A stretch of 64,000 nt of DNA from Chondrilla cf. caribensis (GCA_964020155.1 OZ026548.1:1541397-1605396); one strand, 5' to 3'; numbered from the stretch's first letter, positions 37,159 through 49,890 are shown. Notes: generated by a model not told the origin, from the sequence alone. Translations and numbers: made by a program.

Positions 37159-37978
37159 AATTCATAATACCCATCATGCATAGATAGTAGATAGTCTACT
37201 TTATTGTACTTCATGTTACACTTACGTATGAGTACAGGCATACATACATATGTAGTGCATCCATAATCATTATGATATTGTTGAAATGATGATGGATCTC
37301 ATGATAAAACAATTATTCCTAACCTGGTTTGGGAGACCATATGACTTCTGTGTGTTTCATGAGAAAACAAATAATGAAACACACAATAATGGGCTATTCT
37401 GGGCCACTGATAGAATTGTCCTCTGAGTGCAGACAACTAAGTACAGTAGGTAAAATTTGATGTAGCAAATCTGGGGTATTTCCTAAAGAACATTCTCCAC
37501 CAGTGACAACATTGAGGTTATATGTCCTACATGATGGTAGTGCACATGTACAACTGTATGCTATATGCACTTTACCAGTACAGTACTGACATATGTGTAC
37601 AACTGCACACTACACATGTTGTGCATATTTAATGGTCCATATGTTATGGAATTTGATGGAAAACATACAAGTGAAGTAGGCATATCAACTTTCAAACATC
37701 AAGGGATCACCACTGCACAACATAGTCTTCTTCATTCCAACCCGAAAGTGATACCATTGATCCCCATACCACTGTTCCCACAGAAAGTGTGTACACATCA
37801 ACACAAAGAAGAGGTTCAACACTTGGTCTACTTCATGTTGTCAACTTGTACTTGTTCACATTACTATAGCAATATGGTAACTTATACACATCAGAAATGA
37901 AATTGAGAGGACACTGTACAAATTTGAGTATATAAAGAGTTGTCTGAAGCAGTAAATCTACTATCGTCAGTGGTTGAA
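37159..37978. other. Upstream region of P2 with a family relic
   Basis: Homologous to 42,188-43,137 and 55,612-56,553. At about 37,446-37,520 the frame is a decayed form of the family segment [20 protein letters not shown]; it is preserved better in the two other copies (GNKCCSKSGVFPKEHSPPVT). The TATA box of P2 is at 37,929-37,937. Confidence 0.6.
37929..37937 (+). promoter_or_regulatory. TATA box of P2 (TATATAAAG)
   Basis: 50 bp before the ATG at 37,979, in the block gagtatataaagagttgtct shared with C6 and C9. Confidence 0.65.
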
Positions 37979-38602
37979 ATGACATTCAAGTCAGAAATGA
38001 TCCTCATTTTGGTAATAGTGACACTTTACTCTAGTGCAGTTACTGCAGTCAACGTCTCTGACTGTCCTTCCAACTCAACAGGAAAGATCTCCCTCGATAT
38101 TGATGTGGTCGGTGCAATGACATTAACACATTCATGAAAGATATCAAGTCAACATTCACCAAATGTGGATCTACAGCTTGAACTGGAGACGTGTTACATA
38201 CATCGATACCACTCAGGGGACAACTTGTCCAGTTGGTCTTCGTGAGGTCACCAACAGTGCATTGAACAAGAGAGCATGTGGAAGAACTGTGAATGTTGGT
38301 TGTTCCTCTCTGACCTTCCCCAGTGGAGGAAGCTACACACACGTTTGTGGATGTGCTTGAGGATACCAGCACTTTACTACTGATGCCTTTCGTGCTTTTA
38401 ATGGTAACACAATAAATGATGCATATGTCGATGGGCTATCCATTACTAGGGGCAGCCTCAGGAAGCACATATGGTTGTATGCTGCTGGACATAAGGAAAA
38501 ATTGAATATAACTACTGACAACATTGAGGTCAGGTGTTGTTGCAATCAGAGTCAGTGGGATGAAGACATTTTCACTGACATTGTGGAGATATGGGTCTTG
38601 TA
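37979..38602 (+). pseudogene. Collagen-like pseudogene (P2)
   Basis: The signal peptide (MTFKSEMILILVIVTLYSS) and the SLDIDVVG segment are intact. A deletion then removes the collagen stalk and joins to MTLTHS, stop. Further lesions are a one-base loss in aaatgtggatct, a TGA at 38,358-38,360 replacing the Arg of GRARGY (CGA in sisters), and an in-frame-looking deletion from HKEKLNI to TTDNIEVR that removes the second half of the C-terminal domain. It ends DIVEIWVL and has the usual 3' flank. Confidence 0.9.
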
Positions 38603-39158
38603 ACAGTTAGGATAAAGGTACATGTATCAGGAACCCACACCACACATTGTACTTGATATCAACAAACATTACTATGTAGTATGCATACATGAGTAGTTTA
38701 ATGTGAGTCGAACTGAAGTACACAGGAAATCATACAATTGTAGTGTGTCCACACACTTGTATGGTCTTGCTATACTCTGTACTCTCTTGAATAATGAGAT
38801 TCATATGCGTTGGTTCAGTGAATCACTATAGGGTGAGCATGAATATCGTAATGTACAGTGATATTGAAGGACAAGTACAAATGACAACAGCTACAGTTCG
38901 GAGTCCACACAAAACACACAAACAAACCCAATCATTTGGTACAGTTTGGAATGATACATGTAATAAATATTAAGCCTGAATATCCTAATGTACGGTGTTA
39001 TCAGAGGACACACTGACAGGTACAGACAGCACAGGTTGTGCTCAACATCAATACATGTGCACACAGGTGTGATGTAAGTGCAGTGAACATGTAGGTAGGG
39101 TATCAGTAACACACGATCATCAGGATATGTATGATATTTCCTAGCATAAGATACGTAT

Positions 39159-39359
39159 GTGGTAGTTACAGTATTCTATTTGACAACAACATTACTGCTG
39201 GGAAAGGTTTGTTTTTGTGGTAATTGCACAATCAACCCAACTAATGGTACTGGATATCTAACTATATTCATAGAGGAATCCAACAGCTACTACACAGATA
39301 ACATTACACCGCACAATTTCGGCAGAGGTTGTGGTGACTTACAACAACAGGTCTCCTGA
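39159..39359 (+). other. Short open frame with hydrophobic start, possible exon or relic
   Basis: 67 codons without ATG: VVTVFYLTTTLLLGKVCFCG, then NCTINPTNGTGYLTIFIEE and a tail ending CGDLQQQ. A hydrophobic leader followed by NCTINPTNGTGYL resembles the signal plus [17 protein letters not shown] start of the secreted collagen-like genes, so it may be a diverged first part of an old family member. The sequence caacag|gtctcc at its end could be a splice donor. Low certainty. Confidence 0.3.
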
Positions 39360-39524
39360 TATATAATCACTTACTTTCACACACTAGTCACACAGAAACA
39401 CGAGAGGTCAGACAACATGTCTCCCTTATATTGATAATATACATTTGCACACATTAACATAACAACATTGTAACTTGCAATTGGATACTTATAAAATACC
39501 GAAATGATACTGTAGAGAGTTGAG

Positions 39525-39531
39525 TATAAAG
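39525..39531 (+). promoter_or_regulatory. TATA box of C4 (TATAAAG)
   Basis: In gagttgagtataaagagttg, 57 bp before the C4 ATG. The following gtctgaa.cagta block is shared by C3, C6, C7, C9 and P2 and probably covers the transcription start. Confidence 0.65.
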
Positions 39532-39587
39532 AGTTGTCTGAAACAGTAGATCAGCTATCATCAGTGGTGTGTTAGTCAGTGGTTGAA

Positions 39588-40703
39588 ATGACATTCAAGT
39601 CAGAAATGATCCTTATTTTGGCATTTGTGATACTCTACTCTAGTGCAGTTACTGCAGTCAACATCTCTGACTGTGTTACCAGTCCAGCAGGAAGGGTCAC
39701 TCTTGATGTGGTCGGTGTTCCCGGTCCTGAAGGTCCCAAGGGAGATCAGGGAGGAATCGGCATCCAAGGAGTGAAGGGGGACAGTGGTGAGAAGGGAATG
39801 AAAGGAGCTAGAGGCTATTCGGGTGATAGAGGACCTATTGGAGTTCCAGGTCATCCAGGATTGACAGGAGAGCAAGGACACACTGGAGACAGAGGTCAAA
39901 AGGGACAGAAAGGAGAAACGGGAGCAATTGGTCAGTCGGGACTACCAGGAGCCATCGGTCCACGTGGGTACCCTGGAGACACAGTACTGAGTGAAGATGA
40001 ATTCAGGAAAGTAACAAAAGTTGTACAAATGAACATTACTTATCAACTCAATGACATCAACACATTCATGAAAGATATCAAGTTGACATTCACCAAATGT
40101 GGGATCTACAGCTTGAACTGGAGACGCGTTACATACATCGATACCACTCAGGGGTCAACTTGTCCAGTTGGTCTTCGTGAGGTCACCAACAGTACATTGA
40201 ACAAGAGAGCATGTGGAAGAACTGTGGATGTTGGTTGTTCCTCTCTGACCTTCCCCAGTGGAGGAAGCTACACACACGTTTGTGGACGTGCTCGAGGATA
40301 CCGGTTCCACACTACAGATGGATTTCTTGGATATGGTGGTGGAACCACAATAGATACTACATACGTTGACGGATTGTCCATTACTAGGGGCAGTCCCAGG
40401 AAGCATATATGGTCGTATGCTGCTAATACAGATGGTTGTCACTGTCATTCTCAAGAATCTGAACATTTAAGACCTAACTTTGTTGGCAACGACTATTATT
40501 GCGAAGTAGGTAATTCTTGGGAAGATCCCCTCTGGGACGGAGAGGGGTGCACACAACCAGGGAACACTTGTTGTCAGAGATCTGGATGGTTTCACAAGGA
40601 GGTCCCTCCCACCACTGACAACATTGAGGTCAGGTGGTGCTGTGATCAGAATCAGAGAGATGAAGACTTCTACACTGACATTGTGGAGATATGGGTCTTG
40701 TAA
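39588..40703 (+). CDS. Secreted collagen-like protein with longest stalk (C4)
   Basis: Single open frame, 371 residues. Signal peptide 1-23 (MTFKSEMILILAFVILYSSA..). NISDCVTSPAGRVTLDV. Gly-X-Y stalk about 43-130, the longest in the window: it has about 30 extra residues (LTGEQGHTGDRGQKGQKGE..) absent from C6, C8 and C9. A helical neck ([18 protein letters not shown]) leads to the Cys-rich C-terminal domain, ending DIVEIWVL. The second half of this domain ([35 protein letters not shown]) is of the C1/C2 membrane type, while the promoter, signal and stalk are of the secreted type, so the gene is a mosaic. The ATG was chosen because it is the first in frame and conserved in sister copies. Usual 3' flank. 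Confidence 0.92.
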   Translation: MTFKSEMILILAFVILYSSAVTAVNISDCVTSPAGRVTLDVVGVPGPEGPKGDQGGIGIQGVKGDSGEKGMKGARGYSGDRGPIGVPGHPGLTGEQGHTGDRGQKGQKGETGAIGQSGLPGAIGPRGYPGDTVLSEDEFRKVTKVVQMNITYQLNDINTFMKDIKLTFTKCGIYSLNWRRVTYIDTTQGSTCPVGLREVTNSTLNKRACGRTVDVGCSSLTFPSGGSYTHVCGRARGYRFHTTDGFLGYGGGTTIDTTYVDGLSITRGSPRKHIWSYAANTDGCHCHSQESEHLRPNFVGNDYYCEVGNSWEDPLWDGEGCTQPGNTCCQRSGWFHKEVPPTTDNIEVRWCCDQNQRDEDFYTDIVEIWVL

Positions 40704-41143
40704 CAGTTAGCATAAAGGTACATGTATCAGGATCTCACACCACACATTGTACTTGATGTCAACGAACATTACTACGTAGTATGCATACATGAATAGTTTG
40801 ATGTGAGTGGAACTGAAGTACACAGGAAATCATACAAGTGTAGTGTGTCTACACACTTGTATGATCTTCCTATACTCTGTATTCTCTGAAATAATGACCT
40901 TCATATACGTTGATTCAGTGAATTACTATATGACAACTGCACACCACACACACTGTACCAGTACAGTACTGACACACTTGTATAACTGTATACTACACAC
41001 ACTTTGCCAGTGCAGTACTGACACACTTGTACAACTCTATACTACACATATCATGCATATTCACAAAATGGCAAATAAATAGAAATGTTCAGGTATACCA
41101 AATTATTAGTTTGTGAGTAGTATATAGTCACAGTGTTGGGAAT
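40704..41143. other. Spacer between C4 and C5
   Basis: Family 3' flank followed by short cactgtaccagtacagtactgacacacttgta repeats and the C8-type promoter segment with a weakened TATA (aaataaatag near 41,073). Confidence 0.55.
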
Positions 41144-42187
41144 AATGGCCTTAAAATTATGGTTGCCTTCTTAATGTACCCTTGGACAAATGAAGTTGCA
41201 GCAGTCAACATCTCTAACTGTGTCACCAACCCAGCAGGAAAGGTCTCCCTCGATATTGATGTGGTCGGTGTTCCCGGTCCTGAAGGTCCCAAGGGAGATC
41301 AGGGAGGAATCGGCATCCAAGGAGTGAAGGGGGACAGTGGTGAGAAGGGAATGAAAGGAGCTAGAGGATATCCGGGTGATAGAGGACCTATTGGAGTTCC
41401 AGGTCATCCAGGAGCCATCGGTCCACGTTGGTACACTGGAGACACAGTACTGAGTGAAGATGAATTCGAGAGAGTAACACAAAGTATACAAATGAACGTT
41501 TCCTCTCAACTAAATGACATTAACACATTCATAAATGACATCAAGTCAACATTCACCAAATGTGGGATCTACAGCTTGAACTGGAGACGTGTCACATACA
41601 TCGATACCACTCAGGGGTCAACTTGTCCAGATGGTCTTCGTGAGGTCACCAACAGTGCATTGAACAAGAGAGCATGTGGAAGAACTGTGGATGGTGGTTG
41701 TTCCTCTCTGACATTTCCAATTGGATATAAATATGATCATATCTGTGGGCACGCTAGGAGATATCAAAAGGGATCACTGGATGCCTTCGGAACCTCTCAA
41801 GGGAAATCCATAGATGATGACTATGTAGATGGGATATCTATTACAAGAGGACGTCCTTGAAAACACGTGTGGACCTATGCTGCTGGAGTCCACGAGACCC
41901 ATCATCCTGCTCAATATCGCTGTCCATGCTCACCTAATGGAGCCTCATTTGTACCAGGATTTGTGGGCAATAATTACTACTGTGAAAATGGATTCGATAT
42001 GTGGACAGATCCCTTGTGGGATGGGGCAGGTTGTAAAGCAGATGGGAACAAATGCTGTGATGAGTATGGCTGGTTCCACCGGAGCAATTTGTCAACATCT
42101 GATGACATAGAAGTACGTTGGTGTGGAAATGAAGATAGAGGCAATGAAGATGCGCTCACAGACCTCGTGGAGATATGGGTTCTTTAA
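41144..42187 (+). pseudogene. Secreted collagen-like gene with one in-frame TGA (C5)
   Basis: The upstream ATG (41,144) is put out of frame by loss of 11 bp relative to C8, but ATG at 41,159 restores the frame ([20 protein letters not shown]). Stalk and first half of the C-terminal domain are C8-like. From SLTFPIGYKYDHICGHARRY on, the domain is a strongly diverged type (FGTSQGKSIDDDYVDGISIT, MWTDPLWDGAGCKADGNKCC, LTDLVEIWVL). A TGA at 41,858-41,860 replaces the Arg before KHVWTYAAG. The frame then runs open to the normal stop at 42,187, about 342 residues if read through. P1 carries the same TGA. It is probably a recent pseudogene; a polymorphic allele or readthrough is possible. Confidence 0.8.
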
Positions 42188-43137
42188 CCCCAACTTGTAT
42201 CACAATATTAAACATGGATGCCACTCAATTGTGTTCACTTGAATTCAATGAATCATAATACGTATAATGCATAGATAGGAGATAGTCAAAATACTTTATT
42301 GTACATCATGTTACACTTACGAGTACAGGCATACGTACATATGTAGTGCATCCATAATCACTATGATATTGTTAAAATGATGATGGATCTCATGATAAAA
42401 CAATTCCAAACCTGTTCATGGACCTGGTTTGGGAGACCAGATGACTTCTGTGTGTTTCATGGGAAAACAAATAATGAAACATACAATAATTGGCTATTCT
42501 GGGCCACTGATAGAATTGTCCTCTGAGTGCAGACAACTAAGTACAGTAGGCAACAAGTGCTGTAGCAAATCTGGGGTATTTCCTAAAGAACATTCTCCAC
42601 CAGTGACAACAATGAGGTTATATGTCCTACATGATGGTAGTGCACATGTACAACTGTATGCTACACGCACTGTACATGTACCAGTGCAGTATTGACACAC
42701 TTGTGCAACTGTACACTACACACACTGTACCAGTACAGTACTGACGCACTAGTACAACTCTACACTACACATGTTGTGCATGTTTACAAAGTGGTCCATA
42801 TGTAATGGAATTTAATGGAAAACATCCAAGTGAAGTAGGCATATCAACTTTCAAACATCAAGGGATCACCACTGCACAACATAGTCTTCTTCATTCCAAT
42901 GGGAAAGTGATACCATTGATCCCCATACCACTGTTCCCACAGAAAGTGTGTACACATCAACACAAAGAAGAGGTTCAACACTTGGTCTACTTCATGTTGT
43001 CAACTTGTACTTGTTCACATTACTATAGCAATATGGTAACTTACACACATGTAAAATGAAATTGAGAGGACACTGTACAAATTTGAGTATATAAAGAGTT
43101 GTCTGAAGCAGTAAATCTACTACTGTCAGTGGTTGAA
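42188..43137. other. C6 upstream region with a family relic
   Basis: At about 42,546-42,615 it reads GNKCCSKSGVFPKEHSPPVT, a relic of [19 protein letters not shown]. The final 100 bp form the C6 promoter. No intact gene. Confidence 0.65.
43088..43096 (+). promoter_or_regulatory. TATA box of C6 (TATATAAAG)
   Basis: 50 bp before the C6 ATG, at the same distance as in P2 and C9. Confidence 0.68.
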
Positions 43138-44223
43138 ATGACATTCAAGTCAGAAATGATCCTTATTTTGGCACTAGTGATACTCTACTCTAGTGCAGTT
43201 GCTGCAGTCAACGGCTCTGACTGTATTTCCAACCCAACAGGAAAGGTCTCCCTCGATATTGATGTGGTAGGTGTTCCCGGTCCCGAAGGCCCCAAGGGAG
43301 ATCAGGGAGGAATCGGCATCCAAGGAGTGAAGGGGGACAGCGGTGAGAAGGGAATGAAAGGAGCTAGGGGTTATCCGGGAGAGAGAGGACCTGATGGTGT
43401 TCAAGGTCATCCAGGAGCCATGGGTCCACGTGGGTACCCTGGAGACACAGTACTGAGTGAAGATGAATTCAGGAAAGTAACACAAAGCATACAAAAGAAC
43501 ATTTTCTCTCAACTCGATGACATTAACACATTCATGAAAGATATCAAGTCAACATTCACCAAATGTGGGATCTACAGCTTGAACTGGAGACGCGTTACAT
43601 ACATCGATACCACTCAGGGGACAACTTGTCCAGATGGTCTTCGTGAGGTCAACGATAGTGCATTGAACAAGACAGCATGTGGAAGAACTGTGGATGTTGG
43701 TTGTTCCTCTCTGACCTTCCCCAGTGGAGGAAGCTACGCACACGTTTGTGGCCGTGCTCGAGGATACCAGCACTTTACTACTGATGGCTTTCGTGCTTTT
43801 GATGGTAACACGATTAATGATGCATATGTCGATGGACTATCCATTACTAGGGGCAGCCCCAGGAAGCACATATGGTCGTATGCTGCTGGACATCAGGAAA
43901 AATTTAATAAAAACCGATATCATTTTCAGTGTCCCTGTGCTGTGCCAGGATATAATAATACAAATAAAGCTCCCTTTGTTGGTGATGACTACTATTGTGA
44001 GAGTGGCTTTGATACTGTTTATCAACGTAGAATAGCATGGGAAGATCCCCTCTGGGACGGAGAGGGATGTACACAACCAGGGAACACTTGTTGTCAGAGA
44101 TCTGGATGGTTTCACAAGGAGGTCCCTCCCACCACTGACAACATTGAGGTCAGGTGGTGCTGTGATCAGAATCAATGGGATGAAGACGTCTTCACTGACA
44201 TTGTGGAGATATGGGTCTTGTAA
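43138..44223 (+). CDS. Secreted collagen-like protein (C6)
   Basis: Single open frame, 361 residues. Signal peptide MTFKSEMILILALVILYSSA, then [18 protein letters not shown], a Gly-X-Y stalk (about 45-104, starting [14 protein letters not shown]), helical neck [15 protein letters not shown] and the Cys-rich C-terminal domain. The variable loops are QHFTTDGFRAFDGNT, HQEKFNKNRYHFQCPCAV and FDTVYQRRIAWED. Ends [12 protein letters not shown]. It is nearly the same as C9 at 56,554, its partner in the large segmental duplication, and differs mainly in the stalk and third loop. Family 3' flank follows. Confidence 0.92.
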   Translation: MTFKSEMILILALVILYSSAVAAVNGSDCISNPTGKVSLDIDVVGVPGPEGPKGDQGGIGIQGVKGDSGEKGMKGARGYPGERGPDGVQGHPGAMGPRGYPGDTVLSEDEFRKVTQSIQKNIFSQLDDINTFMKDIKSTFTKCGIYSLNWRRVTYIDTTQGTTCPDGLREVNDSALNKTACGRTVDVGCSSLTFPSGGSYAHVCGRARGYQHFTTDGFRAFDGNTINDAYVDGLSITRGSPRKHIWSYAAGHQEKFNKNRYHFQCPCAVPGYNNTNKAPFVGDDYYCESGFDTVYQRRIAWEDPLWDGEGCTQPGNTCCQRSGWFHKEVPPTTDNIEVRWCCDQNQWDEDVFTDIVEIWVL

Positions 44224-46358
44224 CAGTTAGCATAAAGGTACATGTATCAGGAACTCACACCACACATTGTACTTGATATCAATAAACATTACTACGTAGT
44301 ATGCATACATGAGTAGTTTGATGTAAGTGGAACTGAAGTACACAGGAAATCATACAATTGTAGTGTGTCCACACACTTGTATGGTCTTGCTATACTCTGT
44401 ACTCTCTTAATATTAATAATGAGATTCATATGCGTTGGTTCAGTGAATCACTATAGGGTGAGCACGAATATCATAGTGTACAGTGATATCGGAGGACATA
44501 TATCACAAGTTATAGTTGTAGCCTGGTTAACAGTAACGAGTAACAGTACAATATCAATCATGCAATGAACTACATTACGCATGGCATTGTGCTAATGTCT
44601 TTTGCTATACTATATTGCCACTTAGTTAGTGAGTACCTGTGTTAGTACATGAACTCAACACTCCTGGTCTAGTGAATACACTTCAGAAGTAAATACAGAT
44701 TTGGTGTGCCCTTCAAGGTATATACTCACTATAAGTAAGTTTGACTTATAAATTCAATATTCTTTAAAATAATATGACATGGTACATATTATATACATTA
44801 TTATGGAACTGCATTGGTTATTCGTCGACTTGTATAATATATAATATAATTATAATAATAATAAAATTAAAGATTACAATTGCTACTGCATACAATATCT
44901 TGAAGATCTCACTGCAGCTATATATATAAATAGCTAGTTTACAGAGAAAGGTGTGACACTATTATAATAATAATTATTATATTATAATAATATTTATTTA
45001 TTTATTTTATTTATATTGTGATAAAGTTCATTCTAGACTATGTATATTATATGCAATCTCAGTGTGTGCCTTATCAACAGATACAGTGTGTCTGTGTGTG
45101 ATTTATAACAGATAGTTATTAGTGACCTTTTATGAGTACGAAAACCATGTGTTTCAGTAGCACATGTCGACCATTGGAGTCAGAGTCTTTGCTTGAGTGT
45201 CCTTATGAGATTGCTGTTGCTGAATTACTGAGTTGTTTGCTTGACACGTGCATTTGGTGGCCCTCGTGTACCAAAATTAGTGGTTTCGTGACATATATAT
45301 GCAACATATGTATGAGAACTAAAAAACTTATAATAACATTATTATTAAGGAAGTTGTCCTATAACATGGTCATATAATTAAGGAGATACAGCACAGAGCA
45401 GCTGAGTGGCTAAGTAAATTATATGTACTGAGCACAGTTTCTAGCATTGACCTTACTCAGTAGAGGATCCGATCAACTATATATTATAATACAAATATAA
45501 TATTATTATAACTGTAAGTCATAATAATTATGAGACTATATAATAACGTGGTACACAACATATATAGCTCCTGAGTTTAATAATTATACATAGTTGCAAT
45601 TGGAAATTCAATGTAATTTGCCATGCAAATCAAAATTAATAAATTGATGCTTATTATATTATAACACAGCAAATTTCTGAGTTATTAATTGTGGTTTGCT
45701 GTAGCAATGCATAATATTATGTACAAGTCATAAAAATATAGTTAGGAAGTCCCGTGAATTGCAAGAACATTTGATAACAAGCTTTAATATAAGAACTGGT
45801 TTTGTGGGTCCAGCCCTAGCAGTTTGTTTCTACTTTATAATATCACTTTCAATTATTATAGTAACATTAGAGTATTAATAGAGTTCAATTAGGTAATTAT
45901 AATACAGTGATTAAAATATAATACTATTATCGAAAATCTACCACTACATATGTGATAAACTAGACAATTGTAATAATTATCATAACCAAAAAGCAATAAG
46001 TACAATTCATTTCTGTACAGAAAGTTTAACATCTTACAAAGAGTACTTTAATCCTACCACAAGACTAGGGTGCTAAAGATGACAACTCTATGGTATTCCG
46101 ACAATGGACTAATTTGAAACAACCTGCAGAGGAGGGAAGAGGAGAGGAAGAGAGTGAGTGAGGGAGGGAGGGGGGGGAGAAAGAAAGAGGGAAGAAAAGA
46201 GTACGAAGAGAGTTATTAAAATGCAGTTCACCAGGTGACAACTGTTTAGCGAGTAACACAACTTTATAATTTTCATTCTTAGACTAACACCAGGCTCTCA
46301 CTGGTACACAACTCACGGTCACCCCTCACAAGTCAACCCATCACTTCAAGGTTTTCCC
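44224..46358. other. AT-rich spacer between C6 and the myosin tail copy
   Basis: Family 3' flank, then about 1.6 kb of very AT-rich DNA (aataattattata runs) and a GA-rich patch at 46,126-46,200. It is homologous to 57,637-60,023. No gene is supported on either strand. Confidence 0.6.
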
Positions 46359-47041
46359 TCAACCCACCACTTCAAGCTCTCCTTGCTTGTTCTTCTTCGG
46401 TGGGCCTGGTTGTCCATTTATGAACAAGATGGTGCCTTGCTTACCCTTTGGAAGCTGATGTGTGAGCCTAATACAACAATAAACTGACAGTGAACATGAC
46501 AAAAGTATGAGCAAACAGAAAAAAGTACATTAACACAAACAGTCTAGGCTCTATCAACCGACACACAGATATACACATTACTCACAATAGGATGTATACA
46601 AACATACAAGAAAGTATATTAGGCAAATGTGGGCATATGTGTAAGCACACATCAAGTACACACACACAACTGGATCAAGTCCACACAACCAGTGTAGGTA
46701 CGTCATAGGTGTACGTACATCCATACCTGCTGGCGGACTCGATCTGGACATTGGAGATCCCACTGATGCGAACAAACTTGACAATGGTCTCAATGACGTG
46801 CTCCACCTCCACGATGAGGTCACCCTATCAGGGAAATCACGAGATAAACTACTCAGTAAAGCACACATAGGAACAGTACAGATCCTAACACACATGTATG
46901 TACGTTTGTAGGATGGAAGCTAAAAGTTAAATGTTTTGTATTGGTTTCACCGTGGAATAATGTTGATTGTGTATCCACTGGATCAACACATGCACACGTG
47001 TGCAAGCGTACTAAAGTACGTATGTACTGTATGAATGCTAG

Positions 47042-47042
47042 G

Positions 47043-47135
<93 letters not shown>

Positions 47136-47180
47136 ACACACCACACACCACACACCACACACACCACACACCACACGCAC
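47042..47180. repeat. (AC)n then (ACCACAC)n microsatellite
   Basis: About 90 bp of pure AC followed by imperfect accacacacc units, directly against the donor of the myosin exon 47,390-47,181. In copy B the ACCACAC part is missing. Confidence 0.93.
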
Positions 47181-47423
47181 CTTTGCTTGTGGGCCATCAG
47201 ATGGGAGTCTGAACACAATAAAACCATCATTCCCGGAGGTTACCGACAAACCGGTGATGTCAGAATACATCACAAGCTCCTTCAGTTTCCCTGACGGCTC
47301 GTACAACACCATGGACGAATCCGTAAAGTCTATGAGTCTTGGGCGTGGCTTGTAACCATGACGATCATATTTTGTACATGGGAAAGCAAACTATACGATA
47401 ATGAAACAACAGTTCATCAGATC

Positions 47424-47525
47424 ACAAGTAAGGAACTGGCACCTATAGTGTGTGTTTATACAATATGTTCACAAGTAGGGAACTGGCACCTATAGTGTGT
47501 GCTTATACAACACGTTCACAAAGTA
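47424..47525. repeat. 46-bp tandem repeat, two units (copy A)
   Basis: tcacaagtagggaactggca and the following 26 bp repeated twice in an intron. The matching place in copy B (61,062-61,255) has four units. Confidence 0.85.
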
Positions 47526-48484
47526 CTTGCTATATATTAATGTAGTGAACTTGAAAATGATGCTTGAGGAACTCGAAGGTAGGGTTTACTTGAGTACATA
47601 TTGAATATCAACACACTGTGGAAACTCTAATCTTCACCATTTGCTGTACCTACGCACTCATGCATCCTTGATTATTGGACAAAATTTAAGGATGTACGTA
47701 CATACAGTAATTAAACGTAACTGAGAATGTGATGTTTGTTTGGTGAAAGTGTGTTCTCAAGTGCAATCACTCACAGCTGCATGTCCAATGCCTGGTGATT
47801 TGGTTCGGACTGCTTGCTGAGCTTGGATGTCTGATTGGCCTGGATGTCACAAAGTATACATGCATATGGTTGAATTGATTTGTATATTGAGTGACTCTGT
47901 ACATACATATGTACAGTATGTACATACATGCATACACAAGCAGATGTACACAAGCACACCAAGTACAACACACATTACACACACATACTACACTCACACA
48001 TACACCAAACATATTTTCACACACGCACACACACACACACACACACACACTGTTACACACACGAACACACACAAACACAATACACACACAAACTTACTTA
48101 GATAGTTTGGTTTGTAGTATGGAGGCACACTAATCTCATAGCAGCTTTTCTTCCCTTTGAACAGCTGACTTGCCTCTAGCTTCATTTGCAGCTGTTCCTT
48201 ACGTTCAGGGGAGATACTCCTCACATACTTTCGGACCATTAGTCTGTAGTAAACAGTTCTCAGGACTTCAGACGCAGGGGCACATGCTGGAGGAGGTGAG
48301 ATCCACTTCTTGTCGAGGACGTTCTTCGGTAGATTCTGTGCTAGTGTGCTCAACCAATTCGTTCGTACAAACTGTAGAAATTCCTGGTTCTCGACACAGG
48401 GGGCTTGGTTGCGGGTGATGAAGCCTTTGATGAACCTGTGCATGTAAACAGCTCATACATGACTCTGTTCGCGTGCTCCTTATG

Positions 48485-48725
48485 TGGAGGTGGTCTTTAA
48501 AGAAGTGGACTTTATGTAGAGGGGTCATATGTACAGGGGTTGGTACAAAGAAGTGGTTATATGTAGAGGTAGTCGTTACGTGGAGGTGGTTTTATGTAGA
48601 GGTGGCTTTATGTAGAGGTGGTCTTTATGTAGAAGTGGTCTTCACATAGAGGTGGCTTTATGCAAAGGTAGTCCTTATGTAGAAGTGGTTATATGTAGAG
48701 GTGGCCTTTATGTCAAGATTGACCT
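48485..48725. repeat. Imperfect minisatellite, tatgtagaggtggtctt type (copy A)
   Basis: Units of about 17-20 bp alternate between atgtagaggtggtctt, atgtagaagtggtt and atgcaaaggtagtc forms, in the intron between the neck and TH1 exons. Copy B has its own arrangement at 62,303-62,570. Confidence 0.8.
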
Positions 48726-49250
48726 ATATATGAGTAGAGTTTATAGGCGGAGGTTGTCTTTGATTCCAATTTCGCTGTACGTACAATGCACTCACTTCCT
48801 CACAACCATTGCAGCTGCTCTGTATCTTGCAGCATATCTCTGAGCCAGGACCCTCTTCCAGTGTTTGGAGAAGACAATGGAAGCCTCCCTCAGCCGGAGG
48901 TAATTCTTACGCTGGATGTACATCCTCCACTGAGCAGTAACCGTGGTTACTGAAGAATACATAAAACAGACAAGGTATGTCAGACATCATTAGATATGAA
49001 GAGCTAGGTTGTAGTCCACACAAGAATGATTGAATCGAATAAGTGAGATAAAATGCAAAAATATGTATAATTTATACTGGACTATGTGTATCTACTCTGT
49101 ATTGCCCACACTAGGATACAAGTTAGTTGTATTCTATTAACTACTGACTACATTGGGCTTCAGCACACCTACATATGGGCAGGATATATGTAACTAATAA
49201 AACATACAAATTCCATGAGTAGGGCTTCTAATGGGTATCACTGACAATCC

Positions 49251-49484
49251 AGAGTACACCAGGTGTGTACCACAGCTAACTGGAGTACACCAGGTGTGTA
49301 CCATAGCTACCTGGAGTACACCAGGTGTGTACCACAGCTACCTGGAGTACACCAGGTGTGTACCACAGCTACCTGGAGTACACCAGGTGTGTACCATAGC
49401 TACCTGGAGTACACCAGGTGTGTACCATAGCTACCTGGAGTACACCAGGTGTGTACCACAGCTACCTGGAGTACACCAGGTGTG
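49251..49484. repeat. 31-bp minisatellite, about eight units (copy A)
   Basis: Unit ggagtacaccaggtgtgtac plus cacagctacct. There are eight unit starts from 49,251 at exact 31-bp spacing, the last one cut short. Copy B has only about two units at 63,093-63,141. Confidence 0.95.
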
Positions 49485-49762
49485 TGTCTCTGTGTAGTAT
49501 AGTATCCTTGATGTATGCAATTGAAATTGCCTAAACATCAAAATGCTCGTGATAATGTCTGTAAGCCAACCAACTTAAATCATGCTTCCTCATTTGGAAC
49601 TTGTCTTCTATGTCGAACAAACTTTGTGGGAATCTGATGAAGATTTTTGTCCTGGAATGAAGCAACAAGACAGGATTTGATATTGAGCAGTAGCACACAA
49701 ACAAATACACACAAACAAACATGTACATACTAACACAACAAACAAATGCATATGCATACATG

Positions 49763-49766
<4 letters not shown>

Positions 49767-49837
<71 letters not shown>

Positions 49838-49838
49838 A

Positions 49839-49890
<52 letters not shown>
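49767..49890. repeat. (AC)n microsatellite
   Basis: AC run of over 120 bp with two agac interruptions, in the first visible myosin intron. Confidence 0.95.

Larger units (their letters stand above)
38603..39587. other. Spacer between P2 and C4
   Basis: Family 3' flank, then AT-rich DNA with one short open stretch (39,159) and the C4 promoter. No other gene is supported. Confidence 0.55.

Noticed and set aside
39600..39899. Minus-strand open frames of about 112 codons opposite every collagen stalk
   Set aside because: They are antisense shadows of the Gly-X-Y coding sequence and recur because the stalk DNA is duplicated.
41858..41860. In-frame TGA in C5 as selenocysteine or an alternative genetic code
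   Set aside because: All other genes use TGA as stop or not at all, intact paralogues have an Arg codon here, and the same CGA-to-TGA change occurs in clear pseudogenes.
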